Positions 8,551-21,609 of a stretch of DNA of 64,000 nt are shown in pieces. Source of the DNA: Pegea sp. RAD2-039 (taxonomy: Eukaryota; Chordata; Thaliacea; Salpida; Salpidae); assembly GCA_034620365.1 (NCBI GenBank), contig JAQGEQ010000161.1, forward strand, positions 682,001-746,000, given 5' to 3'. Both the position numbers and the translations under genes were made by a program. Below the pieces are notes generated by a model. That model saw nothing but the letters and a program-made list of their open reading frames with translations, was not told the origin of the DNA and made no database searches. How positions within the stretch are numbered: the first letter of the stretch is position 1; every line of letters begins with the position of its first letter.

Positions 8551-10473
8551 TTAAGTATTACGAACTTTACCAGCTACATATGATTTATCAATAGCTTTTT
8601 CCTGCAAGAACATATGCAAACATCGCTCGTTTTGTGCTAATGGATGGCCTGCAACCCTACAAACACAAATTATATTAGTTGAATGATGAAAAAAGTTAAA
8701 CAAATACACGAAAAAAAGATTTCAATAATTGTTGTTTAGATAAAATACATTTAATAGATCGTATGTGAGTTTTTTTAATCAAGTAAAGTAATTATCTGAA
8801 GACAGGTTTTCCTACTTGACCTGAAGTAGTTTTCAAACTGTGTTTTCTAGGAAGATATCAAAAAGCTAAAAGTTTTAGACAAGATGAGAGAAATAAGAGA
8901 GAAGAAAACTTCAACCATTTTGAAACTAAAAAATATTATTGGTGAAATAAATAAAGTTGGTTGTGGGTCTGTCGATGATTAACATAAATTTCACTTGAAA
9001 CTATTTAGCGTCAACTATTTTTACAAGAAAAATGATTGTATAAATATAAATAGATAGCAGAAAAGTGTGTAGGAGGAAGATACATTCGTTTTTCTTACTT
9101 AGAGAATAAGTAGAACTTGATTGGCATATATTAAACCAATTTAAATTATTCCTACGCTTAATTAAAGCATTTAAACTTTTAAGATGAAATTAGTTGATGG
9201 AATTACATCCAAATTTTAAATGAAAAAACCTAAAAAAACTAAAAAGTACTTTTTTGATATTCAATGAGAGCATAATAATTTAAATAATTTTATTTTTAAC
9301 AAAAAGGTTTTTTTCTAATTATACTTTGAATTAAATAAATATTTGAAAATATGATGTGAGTATAAAGCAAACAGGTAGAAAATAGATAAAATAGTTATTA
9401 AATTGTCAACATACTTATTTATAAAAACTTCCAAAGCTTTCCGACGATCCTCAATAAACTGTTCATCAAAAATTCCCTTTTTCCTTCCAAAAAATGGAAG
9501 TTGTTCTTTCAAAGCTTTACCAGGTAAAGCAGGAACAACAATCTTAAAAATAAGTTAAAAATTTATAAAAGATTGAAGATTTTTTCAGGCAAATGACTCT
9601 TTAATTAACTTGTCTACAAAGTTTGAAGCTTATATTATCAGAGGAACCTTTCTTTAATCTGATAATTTAAATTCAGTCCATTGAACATTTATAACAAACT
9701 CTTGTTCCTAAATTCTTATGAACTTGAACAAGATTTCAAAATAAAAATTAAATTATTTGAAGAAAAAGTTGATACTTGACTGCCACGCCAATCAAGTTAA
9801 CTTTTTGTAGAATTAAATGTAATTGTAATTTTTATTATAAAACAAAGATATTATGTTGAAACAAAAAATAGAAACTAGCAGTTTTTAGTGAAATTATAAA
9901 ACTTATTTCAAGTTTAAAGTCAGCGAGAAACCTTGCTATCTCTTTCCAGTTCATCTACTAGCCACTCAAATTCACTGTATCTTCTTCTTACACTTGAATC
10001 TTTTAACTTGAAAACAGGAAGATTTGTCTACAAATTTTAACAAAGAATTTATCAAACAAGTTTCAAAGTATTTTAAATATTGATTAATATCAAAATGTTA
10101 AAAATATAAAATAAAGTTAAGAAATGGTTTTCCATTAATCAGCTTAAGTGTGAAACTTTATAAATAATAAAAATGGATTTTTATAAAAAGTATTTCACAG
10201 CACATAATAATAACTACTTTTTTTAATATTTAGCATTAAATCAATATTTATCTTCAATATCTTTAAACAAAAAAGATCTTCAAATCTATAAAAATCTAAT
10301 CAGTAACAAACTTTGACAACAACTTCATAATCAGTATAACGTCCAGTTTGCCCTATGCCATGAGTGACAGGGTTGATCACTTCAATTTCGAGAAAGTTGG
10401 CAGGGCAGCTATAAGCATCAGATAAGTCTTGATGAGGAGCATCTAATCTTTTGGTTACCAAATCACCATTCAT
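8551..10473 (-). CDS. SNX3: Sorting nexin-3 (SNX3/SNX12-type PX protein)
   Basis: Four exons on minus: 10312-10473, 9932-10027, 9415-9542 and 8551-8656, total 163 residues against 162 in human SNX3. It is almost entirely one PX domain, which binds phosphatidylinositol 3-phosphate on early endosomes; SNX3 works with retromer to recycle cargo. Visible signatures are NFLEIEVINP, the basic SSVRRRYSEFEWL motif that contacts the lipid (exon 2), VVPALPGKAL, GIFDEQFIEDRRKALEVFINK and the C-terminal VAGHPLAQNERCLHMF. The start is the ATG at 10473, giving MNGDLVTKRL. All introns are GT-AG and phases agree. Another sorting nexin lies 7 kb to the right on the same strand. Confidence 0.95.
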
Positions 10474-13400
10474 TATATTTTAATAGTTTAAATCTTAAGA
10501 TTTTTACTAAAATTAAATATCTATAAAAATACTGTTTTCAACATTTTTTTATAATAAAAGAGATACTAATAAGTTAACTTAACTAAATTTATAAATAAAA
10601 ACAGTGCCCTCTATGAAATATAATCTTTTCTTAGACTTAAATAAAATAACTATGTTTGGAATAACTATACACTTTACAGCTAATAAATTTTTTAACAAAC
10701 AGATAAAAAGTAATTAGATACTAGAGTGTTACAAGAAAATAATTCATTAAAGTAAAGAACAATGCCTTTAAACTATAATCAAAAGATTAGTTTTGAATTT
10801 CTATTTTTATTATTAATTCTGTTTTTTTTTATTGATTATCTAAGCTACTAAGAGCTACAAAAATTATAGTCCCAGAGAATTGTAGCCTGATAATAAACAT
10901 TTTATGAGATTAGTCAATCACTTTTAGAATTTAAATTTTAAAGCATGAATAAAAATATAAAAAATCAAAATAGTTAAAAGCTGAATGAATAATTATTAAT
11001 TGAATACCGAAAAAAATATGTTTTGTCATTTATTATATTATTTACAATTTATCTAATTAAAAAAATGTTATTTATGACTCAGTAACTAATTTAAATAAAA
11101 ACTAATTTTGAAAGTTCATAAACTTTCTTAAAATTACTAAATATTCATTAAGTATATATAAAAAGTAGTTAAAATATACGTTATCACATTTTACATCTTA
11201 ATATTTATTTAAAATATAAAAGATGGTAAAAATTAATCAAATAATTGTTAGTCATTTAAAACTTTAAAATGTGAAAATAAAATATAGTATTATAATAAAT
11301 AATACTTTATACAATTCCAAAAAGCAATAAAACTTTTTAAAAAATATTGAAAAAATAATGGAACTAATTATAAACCTAAAATAAAATAGTACTTAATATA
11401 TAAGCCCTGACTTTAAAAATAAACTATATAAATAATTAACTTTAATTGATAAAGGTTTCATTAACATTAAAGAATATAAATAGAACAAGAAGAAAATGAA
11501 GTTATAAGCCTGATCAAAATTCTAAGAGAAAACTATTTTCTAGAAAATACCACCCTGTCTCATATTAAGGGTTATATATAGCTTTCAATTAAATTAAAAA
11601 ATTAAATTTGAAAATTAAACTACATATAAACACTTGCAAAAGAAAAAGTCAAATAAAATTATGATAATCATTTACAAAATATTGCTGATTTTACAAAACC
11701 TAAGTTGAAAATTTGTAAAATAAAATTATAAAAAATAAACATTTAAGTAAATAACCAATCAAAATATGTTAATGCAAAATAGTATGCTTTAAAATTGATT
11801 TGAAAAGATTAAAATTTTTCGTATAAGTTCCTTAACCCATAATAATATGTACAACCATAATTTTAGCATATTTCAAATTGTATGACCTACTATTAGTATA
11901 GTTAGTGAATTTCTAAATACTGTTTGCTAAAGCAATTATTTTTTATAAAACATCTTTTATTTTTCTAATTTTAGATAAGTAATATCTAATTTAAATATTT
12001 AAGACTCCTAATTAGCATGAATTATACAAGAAAACAAAGACATTTAAACAATAGTAAGTCTGGTTCAACCCAAGTAAACATTCGATAAAGCCATAATTGT
12101 TTTAACAAAATGGTGTAGAATATGCTTGATGAGGTTATTGTGGTGGTGAGATAATACAGTACAATTATATAACTTGAAGCTTCTTATTTTCATAAAGTTT
12201 GAAATATTTTCATTAAAAAGACATTTTAATGAGAATAAAAATATACGCTAGGTTTCAATTTTTTATACTTTTAAAACCTATACATTACTTAATTCTAAAA
12301 ATCATTGTTATTAAATTATAAAAAGTTTATGAAATATATTGAAAAAGTAAGATTTAAAAAAGAAAAATTCACAATGAAAAATAGATGAGTACTTATTTTA
12401 TCGAATAGTATCTTTAAAAAAATCTAATCATATCACCGGTCATGGCATCAAAAATGGTTTAGCTATATTCAATCCTTATAAACTACAGAAGTCAACAATT
12501 TATTTTAGATTATTTTGTCTACAAATATAGAAGTTTATTAAACTATAGGTTTAAGACTTAAAATGCTTGAAATATTACTTTGTGGAGGAACATTGTTTTC
12601 TAGAAATAGCATGGAATAAACTCTTGATCCAAAAAAATGTATTTTTTAAACAACAACGAAAGTTGGTTTATTATACAATTCAAAAGTAGCCTCATAGTTT
12701 TTCTTACCGCCAAATAAAAAAGTTTAAAAATAGAATTAATCTACACTGGTAAGTTTGATAGTTTTGAAAAGCGATTTTTGTTCAAGGTGATAATTTGACC
12801 TAAGTAGTATTTTTATCTATATACTCAAGACTCCAGCTAAAATTGCTGGCATAATGAACATCAAGCCTTCATCCAAGTGGACATGCAATACTTTTAATCT
12901 AAGGTACAAAAATTATTTATATTTGAATTGTTACGCAACTAAAATACAATATTTATAAAACTGTGTATAAAAACTTTTGTTCTACAACTCTGAAAAATAA
13001 ATTTTATCGATATATTTGCAGCAGGTATTCGAATATTCTTTTTTTAGTTATTTTAGTACTTGTCAATCTTAAAGAATTTATAGAATGTGCTCTTCTGTGA
13101 GGTAAAATTAAAAAAAAGAGAAGCAAAGAGAGACAAATGGTTTTTCAAAACAATTTACTAATTATGTATTATACTTATAAATATTAAAGTATTTAATAAT
13201 AAAAATAAGGCTTCTGTCGAAAATTCAACTTTTTATTAAATTATATATTAAAGCTAAGTAGAATAAATATTTACTTTTTTAGTTCATAATAATATTCTTT
13301 TAATTCAAAAGCTTTGAATTAACCAAACAGAAACCTTAAAAGCTTCTAGTTGTATCATTCCAAACTTATATTTATTACAGTTGCCCTTGAAAATTTATTT

Positions 13401-14616
13401 TAAATATATTTGCTTGATTTTAATTTGTAATTTATTATTTCCTAATGAATGAAAGTTAGCAACTGCAATTAAGCAAATTGATATATCTGAAACCAAAGTT
13501 TTATTTTTGAAATGCTAAGAACACAGAATCTTCATATTTCTCTTAGATTATTACTTTTAAGAGCTTACAGACTTTCATAAAAATATATGCTTTGCTGTAC
13601 GCAGCTGCGTGGCTTTAAGATATTTTTCTTTTATACAAGTTTTCCTGGTTGCTGCTCACTAATAACATTTTTAAGGCAAAAACTTGCTTTTCCGAGAATC
13701 GGGAATTACGAATCAAACCTTTACTACGCTGCATAACTAACACTCTGAGTTACTACTTGTCTCATGACCTAAGAAGTCTCATGACATAAAGCCATAATTA
13801 TGATGAGATAAAAATTAAATAGAAATTGACTATGATAAAGATATGATACATACAAGGTTGAAAATAGATTTACAAAATTTCAATTTTAGAAATATAAGTA
13901 ATAATACTAAAAAAAAATTTTCAAAAAACAAATTAAATTCACAAAAAAATCTTTCTTTTTTATCTATAGATACTTCTTAGGTATGAAACATTTTTTATTG
14001 AAATATTTTGTTATTCTTTAAAGATTAGCTTTATGACTTTTATCAAAAAATATTTTTAAATAAACAATTTTGTGGAAACCTTTTTAGCCTACTATATTTC
14101 AAACCTTTTTCAAAATAATCAAAACAGGAAAATTATTTTTGAAATCTGTAAACATCGACCTGTAATCATGTAAACATATCAATATATTTTATTGTAACTT
14201 TGAAACAAAAAGTTCCTATTTTTCTAATATTGTTTATTTCACCAGATTTTTATTTTACCAATTTTTTATACAACAAATTGAGTGAAAATACTTTTTTATT
14301 GTAACAATTCACAGAAATATTAAAGCTTGAATACTGCTGTATTAATTCTTGAATTCTGATTTCTATTTTAAATTGTTTAAAATCAATTTACTAATTGTTA
14401 TTTTATTATACAGATGATTTTTACTATAATATCTTTATCAGAACTATATTGAGATTAATTTAAAGTAATTAATTATTATTAATACTAACTACAAACTTAG
14501 CTATGTATGTTGTTGAAAATAATAGATATTTTTAAGCTCTTTTTTGAATGAATCTTTGTTAACTTATAATCTATTCTTAACAATTTATAGATTTGAATAA
14601 ATACAAACTAACTAAT
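10474..14616. other. 4.1-kb AT-rich intergenic stretch
   Basis: No exon or intact RNA gene seen. Around 13681-13755 the minus strand has an eroded tRNA-like pattern: an A-box-like TAACTCAGAGTG followed at tRNA spacing by a B-box-like GGTTTGATTCG. This is probably an old tRNA-derived SINE head. Confidence 0.5.
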
Positions 14617-15366
14617 ATGAAAATAAAAAACTTGATGAAGTATTTGTCTGAAAATATAATTTTACGTTATATGATGTGGGAAGCATTTGCAACAATGATG
14701 GCTTATAGTGAAGTAGTTGAAACATCCTTTTCAAGAATAAATATTCATAAAACTTTCATTATGATTGATCCAGTGATAATGACCATAATATCAAGTTTCA
14801 TGGCTTTTAGCAAAAGGTTTAAAACTATTTCTAGCATAATTGGTGCAGTTTATTTGTTGGAAAGAAATATTGGAGAATATTATTTTGGAATACATAATAT
14901 AAATCTTTCATATCATGTCTTCTTAAGAATGTCTGGATGCATTGCTTCTCATTTAATAGCTGCATCTGGTGTAGTGGCTGATAAATCTAAAAGAAAATCC
15001 AAATGCTTTATACTTGGTAGCTTTTTATATGTAATTCTAATGATAGGTGAAGGATATTTGCTATGGAATTCCAAATTTGAACAGCGTTTGTTCATCAAGT
15101 ACCTTCCAAACCAGATAAAAAAGCAAAATTTGGTTCCTACATTGATCAATACTATTGTTTTTGGGATTATTTTACTTACTATTGTAGGTTTACAACAAAA
15201 ATGTAAGCTTAAGACCTATAGCAATTTTATGATTGCTTTTTGGGTTGCTTTAATATTACCAATTGATTTGGTTCATTTAAATTTACCACAAGTTTGGTTG
15301 CAAAGAAGAATAATAGCTGCTGATATATGTTCTATAGCAGGACTTCTTTTACTCAAATTTAGTTAA
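14617..15366 (+). CDS. TMEM101: TMEM101-like multipass membrane protein
   Basis: Single-exon gene of 249 residues (human TMEM101 has 257). It has about seven to eight hydrophobic segments. Similarity to TMEM101 runs in order: MMWEAFATMMAYSEVVE near the N-terminus, then MTIISSFMAFSKRFKTIS, RMSGCIASHLIAASG, and YLLWNSKFEQRLFIKYLPNQ in the middle. TMEM101 has no settled biochemical role; it has been reported to activate NF-kappaB when overexpressed. The frame is also open upstream, but the first ATG is at 14617. An acceptor-like TTTATAG ends at 14590, so a 5' leader exon may precede. A TAA stop is followed by AT-rich DNA. Acylphosphatase starts 236 bp downstream on the same strand. Confidence 0.83.
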   Translation: MKIKNLMKYLSENIILRYMMWEAFATMMAYSEVVETSFSRINIHKTFIMIDPVIMTIISSFMAFSKRFKTISSIIGAVYLLERNIGEYYFGIHNINLSYHVFLRMSGCIASHLIAASGVVADKSKRKSKCFILGSFLYVILMIGEGYLLWNSKFEQRLFIKYLPNQIKKQNLVPTLINTIVFGIILLTIVGLQQKCKLKTYSNFMIAFWVALILPIDLVHLNLPQVWLQRRIIAADICSIAGLLLLKFS

Positions 15367-15602
15367 TAATTAAAGTTTTTTGTTTATTTTTCGTTTTAAT
15401 GGTTAGTTTTTTTTTGGATTTTATATTTAAACAGAATTAAATTCTAATAATGTTTACTTTTAAAAAATTCTTTGAATTAAAGTTCAAGTTAGTCTTTCTT
15501 CAACTAAAAAACATGAAGTTTTTTCTCAGCTATATTTTTATTTTATTTAAAGTATAAATAAAACTGCTGAAAGTTGTTGTACAAAATTTAGTAGTTTATT
15601 TC

Positions 15603-16048
15603 ATGGAGAAAAACACTTTTCAACTTGTAAAATTTGAAGTTACCGGAAAAGTACAAGGGGTATTCTTCAGAAAAGTAAATATTTTCATTAGATCAATAAT
15701 CACTTGCATCAATTTTGATGTTTTACAAATTTCAGTGTACTAAAGAGATATGTGACAAGCATGAAGTTCATGGTTGGGTTTTAAACACTCCAAAAGGTTC
15801 TGTTCAAGGTCAGCTGGAAGGAAAAGTTGAAGCAGTTGCTAAAATGTTAGTGCTTTTTTATAAAGTAGTTCTAAAAGCTAATTTTCTTAAAATTGTTTAG
15901 AAAACATTGGCTTTCACATACTGGAAGTACGAAGTCTCATATTGATAAATGTGAATTTTTAGAAGAAGTTAATTCAGATCAAAAGAAGTTTTCTAAGTTT
16001 GTAATTATTCGTAAAAAATTAGATGTTCAAAAGTATATCTTCTCTTAG
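15603..16048 (+). CDS. ACYP: Acylphosphatase
   Basis: Three exons (15603-15674, 15736-15845, 15901-16048) give 109 residues, close to the usual 98-100 plus a short C-terminal extension. The enzyme hydrolyses the carboxyl-phosphate bond of acylphosphates. The two catalytic residues are in place: Arg23 in GKVQGVFFRK and Asn41 in GWVLNTPKGSVQGQLEG, at the same numbering as human ACYP. The C-terminal part reads HWLSHTGSTKSHIDKCEF, as in the family (WL...GSP...ID). Introns are 61 and 55 bp with GT-AG ends. AATAAA motifs near 16107-16120 could serve as poly(A) signals. Confidence 0.95.
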
Positions 16049-17349
16049 CCTATTTTTTGCTAACATCTTTATCACTGTGATTATTTTTGTATAATTGCAA
16101 TTGAAAAATAAATAAAATAATAAACTATGTGGTTTACTGATATAAATTTTATATGCATTTCTCCTAAAAAAAGTCTATCTTGTATCACAATTTTAAGTAT
16201 AGTTTGAACAAAATTAATCTTAGACATCTTCATATCAACAGATAAGTGAAAGTTTAAACTTTAAAAATGAGAATAAAATCATACCTTTAAAAATTAACTT
16301 TGTTAAAAAAGATTGTAAAATACTTTCTTAAAAACTTTTGATCAATATATGTATATGCAATAAAATATTGATCAAACGTGTTCTGTGTCAATCTGTACTA
16401 AACTGCTAATAAGGTGTTAAAATTGATACTGATTTCATGGGAAACTAAAGAAATGGGTTCTTCTGTTTAATGTTTTTGGACTAACTAACAGAGCATTTAA
16501 ATTAGATATATGTAAAACTATGCTGTTAATAATTAACTTTCTATATGGAAGATATCAAGATAACAAAGTAGAAAATTTGATGATTATATTTGCTAAAACA
16601 TGAAAAAACTTAAAGCTAAAATCTAGCATAAAAATGTTAATCAATTTTCTGTTCAATCATTTTGTAAGTCCTAAATTATTTGGATTTAAACTGGATAATA
16701 CTTGATTTAAAAATGAATATTAAAAAAAAATTAAATTTTCTATTTAACATATCTATTTGAAATCATAATAATTAAGTGAATTAGATATCAATTTTTATCA
16801 GAATAAGATTTTATTAATGGCAAAAAACATTATTTGATTGCCTGATATTATAGTCACAACACATAAGAAAACATAGAAAAACAGATTATGAAGAGAAGCT
16901 TTGATAAAATGACTAAATTGTATAAAGTAGATGAAAATTTACAAACTTAAGAAAGGATAGTTAATAAATATGTATTTATTAAACTAAAATGAAGAGTTTA
17001 TTGCACATAAAAAAGCAAATCATATCTAATTAAAAAAATTGAATTTTTAACACCAAAATAAAGATTAACTTAATTATTTAACACAACATTAGTTAACAAT
17101 TTACAATAATAAATAGTTTAATGTATATGTCTACAAATTTAATAAGCCAATGATCATGACAATTTAAATGACTAAATGAAATTTATAAATTATGTATTGA
17201 AGAAACCAAAAATATTAATTTAATAACTTCAGAAAGTGCTAAAAACTTACATGAGTAAATAGTAAATTTTTGGTGATGATAAGAAAGATATTATTAACTA
17301 CAATATTTAATCACAAATGGAATACTTGAAATATGAAAAGTATGAGAGA
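16049..17349. other. Intergenic, convergent 3' flanks
   Basis: AT-rich spacer between the 3' end of acylphosphatase (plus) and the 3' end of SNX1/2 (minus). It should hold both 3' UTRs and poly(A) signals. No other feature is visible. Confidence 0.5.
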
Positions 17350-18882
17350 TTAAGCTATTGCCCTAGCTTCTGGAAGGAAAGCTTCCCAATTTTTTAGACA
17401 CTGTTCTTGACTCTTCATCATACTTTTAAGGAAAATAAGAATCAATTTTTGAAAATCAGCGATTCTATCTTTTTCAAACAAACCAATTTCTTTTTTAATT
17501 GATGCAGATAATTTTTCAAAATCTTTTTTAGTAACCTCAACACGTTCACCAAGCTCATCAATCTCAGCTTTAATTTGATACAATTTATCAGTACGACCAG
17601 AAGCTTGCATTTTCATCTCAGCTTCACGTTTCCTTTGAACAGCTTGCTCAGCTTGCTTCCAGTTTTGCCAATTTTTCACACGAACCATAAAAACTTCTTT
17701 AATCTCTTCAATGATTCTTAAATAATCAGATAGTGTTTCAGCAGCATAATAGAAATCTTTATTTGCCTGTTCTTGATGTTGACCTTCAAGTTTTTCAAAA
17801 GAGTCTGATAATTGTGCAAGGGCTCTCGACAAAGAAGTATGTTCTTCAGCATTTCCAAGAGAAGCTGCACTTTTAGCAAACACAGCAGTATTAATAGCAA
17901 GCTCTTTACGATGTTGAACAAGAGACTCAAATGCAGAATGCAATTTCTTCAACTGAACCTCTAAATTATCAATTTGTTGTTGTTTCTCTTCAAACCAAGG
18001 GTCTTCTTCTACCATTTTAACTGTAATTTTGTTAAAGGCTCCCTCAACATTTTTTACAAATCTCATTACTCCTGCTCCACTCAAAGCTCTTGTACTTGTT
18101 GCTTGGGGCAAAGTTGGCAATTCTAAGAAATCAATCAGATTTTGATCATGTACAACAGGTGCATGCCTTGTTAATCTATTTAAATATCTTTCCAAGGCAG
18201 CCCTACGCTTTTCAACAAAATCAATACTGACTGCTTCTTCATCATTTTTAGAAATTTTAACTAAAGTCATTCCAATAACACTTTTTTCTGGAGCAGGGGG
18301 AACAATATGACCAACATGTCTGTGCTTGGCTAAAAGTTTTTCATGTAAGCCAAGAAAATCACTAAATCTTCGATCAACCGTAATTTCTGAATTTCTAAAT
18401 TGAGATAAAGATGTTTTAGTTTTTACTTTATAGGCCATATATGAATTCATAACTCCTTCACCAATTTTATGAGGATCAGAAACCTGAATGACAATATCAT
18501 ATACTTCTTCAGGTTCAATTTCAATTTTAACTTTAGGATCATCAACAATTTCATCAGTAGTTGGATCCTCAACTTGTAATTCTTCCATCATTGCAGTGAC
18601 ATCTTGAGCTACAATTGGTTCTGATTTAAGAGTAACTCCATCTTTCATCTTAGCAAAAGTCAAATCAGACTTATCATCACCTTGAACTGATCCAAAAATA
18701 TCTTCATCATCATCTAATGAATCTTCTTTAATAGTTATCTCCTGATGATCATCAGTTTGCAATACTTCTTCATCAACTTGTAATGGTTCTTCTTTGAAGT
18801 CATCATCTTCATGTAACATATAATCTGATGAATGATCTGCATCACCAAAGTCATCAACTGGAGGAGTTTCCTTATCAGACAT
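17350..18882 (-). CDS. SNX1/SNX2: Sorting nexin-1/2 (SNX-BAR retromer subunit)
   Basis: One uninterrupted frame of 510 residues starting MSDKETPPVDD; human SNX1 and SNX2 have about 520. An acidic, disordered N-terminus (about 1-120) is followed by a PX domain (about 126-257) with the lipid-binding RRFSDF motif and VPPAPEKS loop. Next come an amphipathic linker with RALSGAGVMRFVKNVEGAF and a BAR domain (about 275-505) ending KNWEAFLPEARAIA. In the family the BAR dimer senses membrane curvature and, paired with SNX5/6, forms tubules that export cargo from endosomes. The gene has no introns, unlike SNX3 nearby. An AG site lies a few bases upstream of the ATG (TTAATAG then ATAAGTTACC). SNX1 and SNX2 cannot be told apart here; an invertebrate single orthologue is likely. 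Confidence 0.95.
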   Translation of the reverse strand: MSDKETPPVDDFGDADHSSDYMLHEDDDFKEEPLQVDEEVLQTDDHQEITIKEDSLDDDEDIFGSVQGDDKSDLTFAKMKDGVTLKSEPIVAQDVTAMMEELQVEDPTTDEIVDDPKVKIEIEPEEVYDIVIQVSDPHKIGEGVMNSYMAYKVKTKTSLSQFRNSEITVDRRFSDFLGLHEKLLAKHRHVGHIVPPAPEKSVIGMTLVKISKNDEEAVSIDFVEKRRAALERYLNRLTRHAPVVHDQNLIDFLELPTLPQATSTRALSGAGVMRFVKNVEGAFNKITVKMVEEDPWFEEKQQQIDNLEVQLKKLHSAFESLVQHRKELAINTAVFAKSAASLGNAEEHTSLSRALAQLSDSFEKLEGQHQEQANKDFYYAAETLSDYLRIIEEIKEVFMVRVKNWQNWKQAEQAVQRKREAEMKMQASGRTDKLYQIKAEIDELGERVEVTKKDFEKLSASIKKEIGLFEKDRIADFQKLILIFLKSMMKSQEQCLKNWEAFLPEARAIA

Positions 18883-21609
18883 GGTAACTTATCTATTAAT
18901 TATAAGTAAGGTAACTATTAAAATCTGAAAATCGAAATATTTTTTAGATTATCGGAAATATATAGAAAAGAATTTTAAGATGTTTTGATAAAAGAATATT
19001 TATTTACATAATAATTCATCAACAAAAAGCTATGAATAAATTCATATAAAAACTTGTATTTGTATAGATAAGATTATTTTTAGCCAATTTAACATTTAGC
19101 TTTAAAACAAAATTTAATTAGAACAGAAATACAACTTATCAAAAAAATCAAAGAAAGAATCTATAAAAAACAAGGGCAATAAAGAAAATATATTTGAAAA
19201 ATTTATTACTAATGAATGCAAGCTAATTTATTATTATGAGAAAATTATTATTCCAAATTATAAGCTACAAACAAAAAATGGCCTTTAGATTTCAAGACAT
19301 AATAGCAAGAAACAAAAATTATGATTTATACAATCAAACAATTAAACACATATTAAAATAGCTACTTTAAAGATAATGCAATTATTATTTCAGTAAAATT
19401 AATCAAAATTTAAAAAATAATATTCTTAAAAAATAGATCTATAAAAACTTGGTTCAATTAAATTCATTTTATTCAATAGTTTGTAATATAAGAAGACTAG
19501 TAAAATAAATACCATAACTAAAAACAACCGTATTTTCCAAAATAAAAGATACTATCAGCTATTTAACTTTATATAAACAGATAAAGTTTATCATTTAACT
19601 AATGATAGGCGTTTACCTTGGAAATTTTATTTTTATAAATGACCGTTTCGCCCGTTTGGAACTAAATGAATGAAATCCAATCTTGTTTTTAAATAAATCT
19701 TAAATAGATTTTAAGTATTTATTACAAAGTGTATTTTATCTCGAAAAGTATTCCAATTTAGGTTAAATTTATATTTTTTTATTATACCAATCTTTTTATT
19801 TTCTATGCTTATCCATTTAAAGAATCGTTTTATATCACTTTGCTAAACGCTTTTTAAAAGGTCAAGTAATAGTATAGATAAAAGATGCTAGAAAAAATTT
19901 GAATTTTTTTCTATCAAAATATTTGCAAGTTTCTTACTAAATAAAGTAAAGAAGCATTGCGTGTCACAATGTGTTTTTCTTGGTTAATCTTTTTGAATTT
20001 CACTGGGTTTTGCTTTGTTTTAAACAATATCTCTTAAGCACAACTAGCATGGTCGTTCTTGGTTGAAAGAAGCCTTAATATAATATTATTAAAGGGAAGA
20101 AGATATTGACTAAAAATAAAGTTAAATAGTCAAACTTTAAATCTCAAATATCTAAATTGAACATAATCTTATCGACTACTGTATGAATACTAAAAGAGAT
20201 AAAAATTGATGAAACTATCGATTTTTAAACTTGATTTTATTGAGTATATAGATGTACCTTAACAGCCTAAAAGAACTGTGATTTGAAACTCTAATAAAAC
20301 TAGTTCCAGTTAAGTGTGAAAGAAAACAATTTAAAAAGTTAGTTGGATCAAATTAGTACTTTAAGAATTTAGTTTGATAAAAGTTAGTATCTTCTAAAAA
20401 ATATTTATTTTAACTAAGTCTAATAATTATATTTGAAGAACCATATGAAGTCTGATAACTATGGTGATATAAGAGTTCCAAGTATTAGAACAGTTAAATT
20501 TCTTATGAGACTTTTTCAGAATATTTTTGTATAAAATGTTGGTCAAATAATGTTTTAATTGAAACCGAATTTACTGGTTGACTATTTAAAAATAGAAATG
20601 AATATGAAGCAAAAGTTAAACATTTGGAATTCAATTATCAATAAAAACTGTTTAAAAGTTGTAAAAAATTATTTAGGTTTAAGAAACTAAAAGCTTATAA
20701 ATTGTTACAAGATTTCAACAGCCTTTTGTAAATTTCGCCCTGTAGAGTGATTCCCAAACACTTTAACTCTTTATTATTTATTGAAAAACTCTTAAATATG
20801 TTTACAGTTGTTTGATAAAGATTATTGAAACTTTGAGAAAATTATTTTGCTAACTTCTGATACCTCTTTTTCCTTATCAAATATTATCGCAACTTAGAGT
20901 TATTATAAACTTTAGATAAATTTGTTTATTTATATTTGAAGTTTGTTTTTTTTTTAACTTTTTCAGTATATTTTTATATTTAGTTTGCTCAATAGCCGAA
21001 TAAATAAAGTTTTTTTTTTAATTTTAATCAGTTTCTGGTAAAGTTAGTTTATCATTAAGCTATTTATAACTTTACAAGATATATAGCTTTCAAAATATTT
21101 TTCAGACAATTAAAGTTATATAATATTCATCATTTCTTTATATATAGATATAACATTCGTTATAAATACGATTATATATTTATTAATTGTATACTAATTT
21201 ATGAAATATAATAGATGTTGATTGTATTATCTTTAATCATATTTTTATTAATTTATAAAGAGTTCTCTAGAAATGTTAAAAAAGTTAATTTGTTGAATAG
21301 ATTAAGTTATACATTTATAAGATTATATTTTTATATTATTAGTATATTATATTATCATTAGTTTTTTATTATTAAACTATTGTTATTTAGTTTAAATTTT
21401 GAGTTTTTTAAATAATGGGTTTGAAGTACTTTAAGTAAAAATGTTTTTAATGAGTTTTTATTTTATTTATTATTGAAATTAGTTAGTATAGATATATATC
21501 AATTGTTTTTTTTTATAAAAGTTCAAAACTTTCTTAATGTATTTTTTTATGATATTTCTCAACTATTTTCAGATCTGTTGAATCTTGATTTTAAAATTAA
21601 ACCTGAAAT
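18883..21609. other. Intergenic between divergent SNX1/2 and CDP-DAG synthase
   Basis: Divergent spacer that should contain both promoters. It is strongly AT-rich with no open frame or RNA gene. TTTTCAG ends at 21572, 38 bp before the CDP-DAG synthase start, and looks like a splice acceptor for a 5' UTR exon or leader. Confidence 0.5.

Noticed and set aside
9315..9512. Minus-strand 65-codon frame as a separate gene
   Set aside because: It is one SNX3 exon (9415-9542) read through its donor into the intron.
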